Below, in pieces: positions 11,101 through 19,107 of a stretch of 19,107 nucleotides of DNA. The DNA comes from Carex sylvatica (taxonomy: Eukaryota; Streptophyta; Magnoliopsida; Poales; Cyperaceae). Position 1 is the first letter of the stretch; each line of letters starts with the position of its first letter. Below the pieces are notes generated by a model, which had not been told where the DNA came from, searched no databases, and saw nothing but the letters and a program-made list of their open reading frames with translations. Position numbers and translations under genes: made by a program. The DNA lies in the NCBI GenBank assembly GCA_964058845.1, contig CAXKVR010000839.1, positions 1-19,107 of the forward strand, written 5' to 3'.

Positions 11101-12275
11101 CAGGCAGGGCAAATTTCTGCTGGTGATGTCTTTAAGACTTTCTTTATTTTGGTAAGTACGGGGAAGATGATTGCTGATGCCGGGAGCATGACGACTGATT
11201 TAGCAAAAGGTGCCGATGCAGTTGCCTCTGTTTTCGAGGTGCTTGATAGACAATCGATGACCCCACAAGTAAGAATCTTATCTTAAATTTACATTTCGGA
11301 TGCATTTTTGGAATTAAGAGATTGCAAAGGAAATCAAATGGTCTAATGATTATACTATTTTAATATATATTTCAGGTAAATCCGAAAGCTGAAAAGAACA
11401 AATTGGAGAAGAGAATCCAAGGACGCATAGAACTAAAGAAGGTCGATTTTGCATACCCAACCAGACCGCAATGTCAAATCTTGCAAGAGTTCAATTTAGA
11501 AGTGAAGGCCGGCACAAGCATAGCACTGGTAGGTAGAAGCGGTTGCGGTAAATCTACAATTATCAGCCTGATCCAACGGTTCTATGATGTCGATAGAGGT
11601 GTTGTTCGAGTCGATGGCATGGATATAAGGGAGCTGGATATCATCTGGTACCGCGGTTTCACTGCACTTGTTAGTCAAGAGCCGGTGCTTTTTTCAGGCA
11701 CCATTCGGGAAAACATTTCATTTGGGAAGCCAGAAGCAAGCGAAGACGAGATTTTGGAGGCAGCAAAATCGGCAAATGCACATGGATTCATCTCGTAAGT
11801 CTTTGTTCTTTCTGTGACACGTGACAGATCCAAATCAGATAGCACAACTATCAACCAAGAAACAATAAATTGCATGGGCTCCTGTTTTTAATGTATTTAA
11901 TTGTGATTTTTTTTTTGTTATAGTTCTCTAAATGATGGATATGACACTGACTGTGGCGAGAGAGGCTTACAGTTATCAGGAGGTCAAAAGCAGCGAATTG
12001 CAATTGCAAGAGCCATTATAAGGAATCCAGCAATACTTCTACTAGATGAAGCAACAAGCGCCTTGGATGTACAATCTGAACAAGTGGTGCAAGAGGCGCT
12101 TGATCGAATCATGGCCGGTAGAACCACAGTTGTTGTAGCACACCGGCTAAATACAATTAAAAATGTCGATTCAATTGCTTTCTTGGGAGATGGTAAGGTC
12201 ATGGAGCGCGGTACCTACCAACATCTCATGACCAAGAAAGGTGCATTTTATGACCTGGCTACACTACAAAGATGA
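5145..12275 (+). CDS. ABCB-family (MDR/P-glycoprotein, ABCB15-type) full-size ABC transporter, nine exons
   Basis: Exons by my splice model: 5145-5387, 5477-5531, 5752-5930, 6914-7371, 8714-9254, 9569-9748, 9991-11268, 11376-11794 and 11924-12275, with TGA at 12273-12275. All introns are GT-AG and the frame stays open for 1234 codons, normal for full-size plant ABCB proteins. The order is TMD1-NBD1-linker-TMD2-NBD2. TMD1 covers about residues 28-340, with helix 1 starting near [11 protein letters not shown]1 has Y370 (A-loop), Walker [10 protein letters not shown] 396-404, Q444, LSGGQ 500-504, Walker B ILLLDE 520-525, D-loop SALD 528-531 and H556. TMD2 covers about 664-950. NBD2 has Y1005, GRSGCGKST 1031-1039, Q1079, LSGGQ 1135-1139, ILLLDE 1155-1160 and H1191. 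Both ATP sites look complete. The family pumps organic compounds, for some members auxin or alkaloids, across the plasma membrane using ATP; the substrate here cannot be read from sequence. The start GCCATGG is a good initiation context. The protein most resembles the Arabidopsis ABCB15 group. Only the exact subgroup is uncertain. Confidence 0.95.
5931..6913 (+). other. ABCB intron 3 (983 bp)
   Basis: Donor AAG|GTATAA at 5930/5931 and acceptor CAG at 6911-6913, phase 0. The intron joins ...VLSEK to VPLFLMHSS. An open frame runs into exon 4 from upstream (from about 6770), but its intronic part has no family resemblance. The intron contains a possible Stowaway-like repeat (6383-6641). Confidence 0.85.
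6383..6641. repeat. Possible Stowaway-like MITE, heavily degraded
   Basis: The left edge reads TACTCCCTCCA, like the CTCCCTCC ends of plant Stowaway elements. The right edge reads TTGAGGAGTA, and both edges fall at TA. A second shared block, GTTGGAA, appears at similar depth from each end, and a short local inversion (GCTGTCA and TGACAGC) lies inside. The arms otherwise match poorly, so this is a weak call. Confidence 0.3.
7432..7452. repeat. (AAT)7 microsatellite in ABCB intron 4
   Basis: Seven uninterrupted AAT units, close to the donor end of the intron. Confidence 0.9.
7600..7688 (+). mobile_element. Truncated SINE-like insertion with 18-bp target duplication
   Basis: An 89-bp insert is bracketed by a perfect 18-bp direct repeat, ATATGTTACTTATCAAAT, at 7582-7599 and 7689-7706. 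The insert begins TTCGAAATCC, which aligns to the B-box region of the SINE at 15470-15587. It then shares TAGTTGGGTGGCTTGACC and CCAACCTTTACTCAAA with that copy, the latter as its 3' end. Long duplications and loss of the 5' part are typical of LINE-driven retroposition. It lacks the upstream 30 bp or so seen in the other copy. Confidence 0.8.
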
Positions 12276-13035
12276 TAAGTATATTGTATGAAACTAAATG
12301 ATATTTTATTTGCTAACAATTGACTAGGAGAAGTGCTGCTATGAGTACAGAATCCTAGAACAATCGTTCTATTACAAGATGTGTAATATTTTATTCCCGT
12401 TTATTTAAAGAGAAAAATGAATACCATAGATAACCAAATGTTAAGCTGAATTAGTTCAGGATTATACAAGGTATATAGATACAAAGTATGTTCATATGTA
12501 TATCACCAAGTGTTTTGCAGGTGCAAAATCTTTGTATGACAGAATTTTTTTTTTATCATCTCACATCTTTTGACTAAATGATCCTTAAATTGTGATGGCC
12601 AACCTAATTTTCTAAAGAAACATGCTGATATCGAAGGGCCACAATTTCTAATATATAGAATTTTAAAACCAAAGCTACTACAGGTCTATTATATAGGTAT
12701 ACTTTAAACCCCAAGCATACAAACAGGGAACCTGACAAAAGCATCTATACAAAACCTCCATTGCACTAGTACGGACTAAATAGGCAAATATGGAAGTTAT
12801 GTTTAAAGGATTCTAGCTTAGAAAAAAAGAAGAGGCTAAACAGTAAACATACGCCATCTATAAACAAAAAGCCCTAGCAGGTTTGCCCCACCAGCAACTC
12901 TGCATCACATAAACAACAAAAGGGCAATAGCATGAACTTCACAGATTCTTTCAAGCTCTGGCCTAGCTTTCCAGAACCATATTATAATAAGTTAGTGAGG
13001 GAGTGAGAGAAACAGAGAGAGAGACTAAGAGAACA
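12276..13035. other. Convergent intergenic region holding both 3' ends
   Basis: The 760 bp between the stop codons of the ABCB gene (+) and the B3 gene (-) must contain both 3' untranslated regions and polyadenylation sites. No canonical AATAAA was found close to either stop, which is common in plants. I saw no gene or repeat here. Confidence 0.6.
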
Positions 13036-16000
13036 TTAAGCTTTAGCATTCTTCCTTCCTCTAGATGCTGGTGGCATCTGCCCTTTGGAAACCCTGAAAA
13101 AGTGGACCAGAAATTCGGTTGATTTCACAAGCTCAAAAGCACAGTAGTCATCTTCTTCTAGAGAGTTGTCACATACAAATGAAGACCATCCTCCCGACGA
13201 CAGCTTGTCTCTATCATCTATATGTGGGAGATATGCAACAGACCAGGTTTTACTGTTGGCTGAATCATGCAAAATAACCTGTGTTTTGCTGCGCGGCAGA
13301 TACTTTCTTGAAAACTTCACAGGGAATCTCTGCATCCGAATAATATACTACAGTTAGATTTTAGAAAAAAGCATGCATGCACCGGCAATGCCAAAGATGC
13401 CAGATTCATTAGACATCCCAGTATTTGTTATCTTTGTTTGTGGTGAATGCAGATGCACTGTTTGTCTACATATTTTTTTTTTGGTCTTTTGAATCTTTTG
13501 ATGCATGTGTAGACTGAAACAAAATTCGGTCCAGTAAAGGCACATTGCATCTCAATTGGAGACAAACCTGCCTATGATTCTACTTGTGTGCTGCAAACTG
13601 GAGCAAAGCTGCAACCCCAGGAATAATGTATGAGTGGTCACCATAGTTACATGTCAAACAGCAGTTCATAGGGTATGCATGCCTCAACAATAACTCTTTC
13701 AATATGCTTATTATTGAGGCAAACAAATAAAGAAGCATGCAAAATACCCATTTTCACACTTGGAACTTCTTTTCTTTCCTTTTCTCTTCCTGCCTCCTGG
13801 CAAGTAGAAGGGCAAAATCGGAGTAATAATGGATATTGATATAACATACTAGGCATATCAATCTGAAATCTATTTTATCAACAATGATTCATAGGCTGAA
13901 GGATAACAATACCCCTCCTCCTAAATTATAGTATGATTAACTTAAATAAAACTACCAGAAAGATTTCAAAGATGAAAATGACCATTCTGCCATCAATACA
14001 TAACAGCTGTATTCCCAAGATAAGACTAATGAATATTCTTTTCACATTGCACCATTGCCATACAATTCTAAATCAAACAGTTCATATTCAATAAGTTGAA
14101 TACTAGCACTACAACAGGATGGAGATATCACAACAAAATTTGTCATTATAATTAATACAAATTTGTGGCATAAATATTTTATTACAATGATTCAAAATCA
14201 TTGCCGTGTTGTTGCAAAATCTAGTGTAGCAGTACATCATTGCAACCAACAATATTTTTTTATTATTTAGTGTTTTAAAATAATTCATCCAGGGTAATAA
14301 TTAATTACAATGAACTTAAAGGTTGCAATCTAAGTAGTTGGCCAATTAAACAATAGATAAAATATTAATTTTAAGAGTGAGTGTCCAGTATAGTAAAAAA
14401 AAATTATGGATGGTATACATCAACAATATATCCGGTAAGAATCATAACTGGATAAAAAGGGAAACATTAGAAAGTTCTATAAAAATTTGTAACCAAAAAA
14501 GCTTAACTGATTATGTTTAGTTTCCCAATATTGTCCCTAGTTTATCTACATGTCAAAATGGATTTTTTAATTTTTTGCTCTAAAATGTGGTGCATTAAAG
14601 AAAATCTCTAATTTAAAATAGTATATGATATTATCAGAAGAGCAGCCACTGAACATCCAGCAGAACCCATGCCAAAAGGACTCAGTTCCCTGCTCAAATC
14701 AACTGCATATCTAGAAGATTCGGGCAATCTCTTGTCCTTAATAGGATGCTTAGGGCGGTCACACTTATTCTCTACTTCAGGTGGGACTAACAAAGCAGTC
14801 ACTCTTTTTGCTATATGTTTCGCCTTTCAAAAAGTTTGAAAGTTCAGAAGTTAATCTATTGCAGTAAATACTTGTGCAGTACACAAAATTAATCATTATT
14901 ATAACAACATATATACTAATGGGATGAAAAATTAAAATTATTTGCCACTTAAGCTGATCATTATTTTAGATACATTGCAAAATTATGAATTTGGTGTAGT
15001 GGATGCATGGAAGAACCTCTCATGTTTGAAAAATAATCGATTTTAAGTAAAATAAACAAGACAGCTAACCATTTGCATGTTGTATACATGTGATGCCTTC
15101 AAACAAATCACAAAGAAAGGATTCTCTGATGCAAAGGAATGTGCGGCCTCTCGTGCCTTCAGCTTCTCCTTTTCTGGCACTGGACCCCTTTTCCTCCACT
15201 CTGATGCTTTCTTGCGCTTTCTTTTTGAGGTTTCAACAACATGCATCTCCTCCTCATCTTCTATTTCAGTGTCTGTGATCTTGGGTTCAGTGGAGAAAAC
15301 TGATTTCTCTGCATGATATAAAAAGGGATTACCCACCGAATATTGAGTTCCAGTCCAAGAAAATAAAAAATCAACCCTTTTTCTACGTTGCAATCTAAGT
15401 GTTGCAGGGTTCAGTGCTGTTATAAGAAATGCACCAGTCATTACTATACAAGTGCACATGGACCGTTGTTTTCTTTTCTTTTTTGAGTAAAGGTTGGAGG
15501 TCAAGCCACCCAACTACTTAATATCCATAAAAGATTCTCTTATCTGGGTTTCGAACCTGAGACCTCCCACACGGAGAGCATTGCCTTTGCACATGGACCA
15601 TTGTAATGCCAACAAAAAAAATGAATCAAGTTTAAGTTATACTGCAAGTCAAAACAAATAGGGTGGGGATCCATTGCAATAAATTTATCTTGACAACATT
15701 AACAACCACCAAAAATAACATATATTTTTAAAATCCAGCAAGTAAAATGTAATCTATACTTATAAATATCTTATGAGTGAGGCTATGGTACTATGCATAG
15801 TGTGGATTGGTCCGTACTATGGATCAATATCTTTGTTTTCAAAGTTTAAACAGTCTATCTGAAACGTTCAACATGAGCTCCATATGAAAATGTACTTGTT
15901 CTAAAAATTCTAGACCATTCAAAAGTAGTGATTTTCTACCTATCTAAAAAAAAGTAAAAAAAATTCTAAAAACTGTTAAATTTAGTCTACAGTACATTTT

Positions 16001-18020
16001 CATATGGGGATCATGTTGAACGGTTCAGATCGACTATTTGAACTTTAAAAATGAAGATATTGATCCATAGTATGAACTATTATGTGCTATGCATAGTACC
16101 ATAGCCTAACTCATATCTTATACATGAACGTCATGAAATTTTATGCAAATTTTACTGTTCATCAAATGGCATGAAATTTACAAGCAATCCATATTAATGA
16201 CATTTGACTTGATGGATAATCAAATGATATTTGAATTGCATGAAAATTGATATACAACCAATCTATAAGGAAACCAACATGTCTATATTTTTTTTTTCTA
16301 CTTTAAAATATCTTTGGGCATTATTTGATAAAAGTGTTGGCAAGGTTGTCAAGATAAGCTTTTGTCAAGGGACCCCCCATCCAAAAAAATAATGGTTTAA
16401 CCAGTCAATAACTACTATGTTCTAACTAAAATCTGGCTTTCTTTGGACATAAATAATAGTAATATATCCAACTTACCAAATTCAATGATTAAATTCATTT
16501 CCTACCACACAAATAATTAACAAAGTTTAAGGGATATTATTTCCATGCCTTTAAGTTTCAGCCGATCTCCCAACTCGGCATGACCAAAAGCAAGCTTTCT
16601 CGGCTTAAGCTGACCCATTCTCCCTCCACTTCCACTACCACCATCCCAATCTTCCTTTTCACAAGCTGTCTTGTCAAATATCAGCACAGTGAAGCTCATG
16701 CAACCATTGTACCGAAATATCAACAATTCGTGCTCCTTCAAGGAATGATTTTGCACAAATTTTGACCACCCTCTGGTAAAAAACACACCAGTTGTAGTCT
16801 TCTCGATCTCTGCATACCATGTCCGTCCAGTGGGGCCTTCAATGGATGCGGTCATAGTTGGTGCGTCAGATGAAGAACTGGCCTTTGTTGTCATATCCTC
16901 TTTTAAATTTTTCACAAAATTGGGGGGGATTTTCTGTATATGGAATAAAATGGTGATGAAAGATCATGAAAATGTATGTGTTATTTAGTCAAGGAATCAA
17001 AGAGCATGCAAACAATTGAAGTGCCAGATATCAAACCATACCAGGTGTGTGTGTGTGTGTGTTCATTGATATTTGGTATTTTCTTCTTGTACCAGTTTCT
17101 TTTGGGGTAGCACTGATCAATATTGTAAGATAATCCTCCTTTTCTTCAATTTGCTATTTTTTCTATTTGGGCTTTAGCAACTTTGTAAAATCACAGACTT
17201 CTTCACAAAAAGATTTTATGTAAGTCTCACCTTTCACAAATTGATTTTTCAGTTTCCTAAAATCAATTTTGCGAAGATGTTACTTTCTCAAATTTTCTGA
17301 TAAATGCCATGATTTAATATTCTCTTCAACGACACGTTTATAAGAAAATATGGGGTAAATTCTGAGATGATTTGCACAATTATAGCAATCTCCATCTCAT
17401 ACCATACTGTGCTGATCAAATTATGTACTGATTTATAAGCCCAGTGTGCACAAACTGACCTGCATGTGCGATGTTGTTGACCAAGCAACCATTTTGGGAC
17501 GAATACATCAAAAATAAAAATAAAATGCATAGATTGTGTAAAACATTTATAAACATAACTCCTTAAAAAAGATAAATTTTAGTGCGAGTTGAAACACTAA
17601 ATAGAGGAGCAAAATACAGATTGACCGCCATTATAAGTCCATAAGACGAATTGTGATTAATAGATCCAACGATCAGGCCGTTTCGTAGTAATAATTAGAC
17701 AAAAGAAAAGAGGGGGAAATAATAGTAGAGAATTAGAAAGAAAAAAAAAAAAAAAAATAGGAGAGGGTTTTCCCCTAGAACCTCTTACCTCTCCGTGATA
17801 TGCGGGAATGATCGTAACACGAGACTCAATAGCTAAAATATTTACCCTTCAACCACAGAAGGTCATGCACGAAATAATCAAATAGGAAAAGACCGGGAAA
17901 AATAAAGAGACTTGCCATGCGTTGTGTGAAGTCTCCGACAAGGACTCTGAAGAAATGGGGATTTGGCCTCATCACCTCCGTCCAATCTACATCATCCATC
18001 TCCACTACTGGCACCGACAT
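13036..18020 (-). CDS. REM-type protein with two B3 DNA-binding domains, four exons
   Basis: Exons (- strand): 18020-17916, 16933 to about 16639, 15308-15070 and 13329-13036, giving about 310 codons. B3 domain 1 (about residues 21-121) starts PHFFRVLVGDF, continues KIPPNFVKNL across intron 1, and shows TGRTWYAEI, GWSKFV and the closing strand SFTVLIFDKT. A linker follows with an acidic patch (EIEDEEE, 148-154) and a basic nuclear-localisation-like patch (KRKRKK, 162-167). B3 domain 2 (about 196-293) has NPFFVICLKASHVY, FPVKFSRKYLP, KTWSVAYL, GWSSFVCDN, SLEEDDYCAFEL and VHFFRV. REM/B3 proteins are nuclear and bind DNA; many act in flowers and meristems, but this member's target is unknown. The exon 2 end is unresolved: in-phase donors at 16642, 16639 and 16615 change only the linker length, and I used 16639. 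Intron 1 needs a GC donor. Confidence 0.87.
13330..15069 (-). other. B3 gene intron 3 (1740 bp)
   Basis: Donor ATG|GTTAGC after NMQM and acceptor GATGCAG before RFPVKF, phase 0, inside the second B3 domain. It contains a possible CACTA-like mini-element (14107-14226) and an unexplained open stretch at 14608-14802. I recognise nothing else in it. Confidence 0.8.
14107..14226. mobile_element. Possible miniature CACTA-like element
   Basis: The 120-bp segment begins CACTACAACA and ends TAGTG, and is flanked by the triplet TAG on both sides (14104-14106 and 14227-14229). CACTA termini plus a 3-bp duplication define that superfamily. Only the outermost 5 bp match well as inverted ends, and a 3-bp repeat arises easily by chance, so this stays tentative. 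Confidence 0.35.
15470..15587 (-). mobile_element. Short SINE with B box and 17-bp target duplication
   Basis: Read on the - strand, the 118-bp insert runs AAGGCAATGCTCTCC, then GGTTCGAAACC (a match to the RNA polymerase III B-box consensus GGTTCGANNCC), then TAGTTGGGTGGCTTGACC, and ends ACTC followed by an A-rich tail (AAAAAAGAAAAGAAAA). It is flanked by TGCACATGGACC(G/A)TTGT at 15453-15469 and 15588-15604, identical at 16 of 17 positions. B box, A-rich 3' tail and long duplication together fit a tRNA-derived SINE. No clear A box is visible, so the copy may lack its 5' end. A relative lies at 7600-7688. Confidence 0.8.
15775..16112. mobile_element. Non-autonomous Mutator-type MITE with 9-bp target duplication
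   Basis: The 338-bp element is nearly palindromic. Its left end is GAGTGAGGCTATGGTACTAT and continues GCATAG; the right end in reverse complement differs at one base over the first 26. The arms remain alignable for about 125 bp, through ACTATGGATCAATATCTT and CCATATGAAAATGTACT. A perfect 9-bp duplication, ATATCTTAT, lies at 15766-15774 and 16113-16121. There is no transposase frame. Because it sits inside intron 2, the pre-mRNA of the B3 gene would carry a long hairpin. Confidence 0.9.
16934..17915 (-). other. B3 gene intron 1, GC-AG type (982 bp)
   Basis: The donor reads ATG|GCAAGT and the acceptor ATACAG|AAAATCC, phase 0, joining FTQRM to KIPPNF. That junction restores the continuous B3 fold. 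GCAAGT is the strong extended context typical of GC donors. It contains a (GT)9 run and a poly-A stretch near 17740-17758. Confidence 0.75.
17045..17062. repeat. (GT)9 microsatellite in B3 intron 1
   Basis: An uninterrupted GT dinucleotide run about 110 bp inside the intron from its acceptor. Confidence 0.9.
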
Positions 18021-18283
18021 TGGAATGGGTTGTGTGTGTGAGTGTAACCCTGTCAGAGAGAGAGCGGCGGCGTAGGCGGAGAGATCAAAGATGGAAGCTG
18101 AGGGGGGCAGGGGGCAAACAGAGGGGCTCGTCTTTTAATGGCGCGAAGAACTAAGTATTAATTTTTTTCTCACACGAGAAACGTACGGACATTTACGTTT
18201 TGGATGGAGAGCAGAGATTTTTTTTTTTTAAATGAAACTGTTTTTAAAATTTTTAACGCAACAAGCAATACATGTGGAGAAAG
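18021..18283 (-). promoter_or_regulatory. 5' leader and proximal promoter of the B3 gene
   Basis: Directly upstream of the ATG (- strand), the sequence is unusually GC-rich and CT-rich for this window (CCGCCTACGCCGCCGCTCTC and a run of C-rich blocks), as is usual for plant 5' leaders. Further upstream is TTCGCGCC, which is close to but not a full match of the E2F site, next to an AT-rich TTAAAAG. The hAT element starts at 18284, so this 263-bp interval is all the native promoter left before the insertion. No clear TATA box was fixed. Confidence 0.45.
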
Positions 18284-18971
18284 TAGGGGTGTAAACGGAT
18301 ACGGATAATCCGCTCCGTATTCGCTCCGTATCCGGAGATTATCTGTATCCGGATTAAACGGATACGGATAATTGCGGATACGAATACGGATAATTTTTGC
18401 ATATGGTGAAAAAATGGCGGATACGGATACGGATAATTTCATGAATGTGAATATCCGTATCGTATCCGCAATTATCCGAATCCGAAATTAGTCCCAACCA
18501 ACTTTAACTTTACTGCTTGTTATATATTATTCCATATTCATTTCAGTCTTAGTTGTGGTATAAATGATAATCCAATATGGTTTTCAATTTAATCTTTTTT
18601 TAGCTGGTGATAGTGCTACAATAACCCAATTTCATTTTGTTTTTACCTCAATTTCTTAATTCTCTATTCTTTTCCATTTAAGACTTTAGTCCGTGAATGT
18701 AGTATGCTTTTAGTCTCTGCTAAATTGGTTTTAGTCATTGTTTCAATACAACAACAAGTCATTTTTTTGTATCTTACAGTGCATAACTTAATTATCCGAC
18801 AATTATCCGATCCGTATCCGTTGATTATCCGCTCCGTATCCGTATCCGTTTAAGGCGGATATGGTTTTAAATTTTAATATCCGTTTACTATCCGTATCCG
18901 TATCCGTATCCGCTCATTGAAAAACGGATACGGATATGGTATTAGCATTATCCGCTCCGTTTACACCCCTA
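18284..18971. mobile_element. Non-autonomous hAT-type element with 8-bp target duplication
   Basis: The 688-bp element begins TAGGGGTGTAAACGGA and ends TCCGTTTACACCCCTA, a perfect 16-bp terminal inverted repeat. It is flanked by a perfect 8-bp duplication, GGAGAAAG, at 18276-18283 and 18972-18979. T/CAGGGGTG ends with 8-bp duplications define the hAT superfamily. Both subterminal zones (about 18297-18490 and 18790-18960) are filled with copies of GGATACGGATA and its complement, in both orientations, as expected of transposase-binding repeats. The centre (about 18490-18780) is AT-rich, has no transposase frame and looks unrelated to the ends. Confidence 0.92.
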
Positions 18972-18979
18972 GGAGAAAG

Positions 18980-19107
18980 CCGACATTTTTAAAAATAATC
19001 AAAAAAAAATTATTAATAATAACCGGATTGATGGAAAAATTTTAAAAATGTTCAAACCGTTCCAAAATTCGACGGTCCGGAATTTTAATTCCCAACCGCT
19101 CCGAAAT
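18980..19107. other. AT-rich end of window, nothing recognised
   Basis: Low-complexity sequence beyond the hAT element with GTTCAAACCGTTCC-like words; no feature can be supported. Confidence 0.4.

Larger units (their letters stand above)
15309..16638 (-). other. B3 gene intron 2 (about 1330 bp)
   Basis: The acceptor is ATGCAG before AGAAATCAG at 15308; the donor is one of several in-phase sites near 16639. The intron separates the first B3 domain from the charged linker. It carries the SINE at 15470-15587 and the Mutator-type MITE at 15775-16112. Confidence 0.75.

Noticed and set aside
10514..11189. Antisense open frames opposite ABCB exon 7
   Set aside because: Shadows of the strongly coding + strand; no family resemblance.
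15043..15513. 156-codon - strand frame taken as one gene
   Set aside because: Only 15308-15070 fits the B3 protein; upstream codons are intron and run into the SINE (15470-15587), and downstream codons follow the GTTAGC donor.
15540..15575. tRNA gene suggested by GGTTCGAAACC
   Set aside because: Only a B box is present; there is no cloverleaf or anticodon arm, and the segment lies in a SINE with an A-rich tail.
18170..18442. 90-codon frame on the - strand rich in Tyr-Pro-Tyr-Pro and Arg-Ile
   Set aside because: It is a translation of the hAT subterminal GGATAC repeats, not a gene.

Overview
The window is nuclear DNA from a flowering plant. It is AT-rich, with spliced genes, long AT-rich introns, TATA boxes, microsatellites and many short transposon remnants. 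The two protein families present (a plant ABCB15-type transporter and a two-domain REM-type B3 factor) occur in both monocots and eudicots, so I do not name a species.

Layout. Positions 1-5020 are gene-poor and packed with foldback repeats. They include a Mutator-type MITE with a perfect 9-bp target duplication (2708-3107), a compound inverted and direct repeat (about 3436-4206) and an older palindromic repeat (about 1984-2330). A full-length, apparently intact ABCB transporter gene follows on the + strand (coding 5145-12275, nine exons, 1234 codons by my splice model). A two-domain B3 gene lies tail-to-tail on the - strand (coding 18020-13036, four exons, about 310 codons), with 760 bp between the two stop codons. 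Its last three introns and promoter carry a second Mutator-type MITE (15775-16112), a SINE (15470-15587), a possible very small CACTA-like element (14107-14226) and, 264 bp upstream of the start codon, a 688-bp hAT-type element with a perfect 8-bp target duplication (18284-18971).

How it fits together. The two genes are unrelated: one encodes a membrane transporter, the other a nuclear DNA-binding protein. They share only a convergent arrangement and a landscape shaped by small transposons. The most notable observations are: two Mutator-type MITEs with related GAGT-type ends; two copies of one short SINE, each bounded by its own 17-18 bp target duplication, one in an intron of each gene; a GC-AG intron in the B3 gene that the reading frame requires; and the hAT element in the B3 promoter. 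I found no gene system of unknown type. The novelty here lies in the mobile-element content. All alignments were done by eye.
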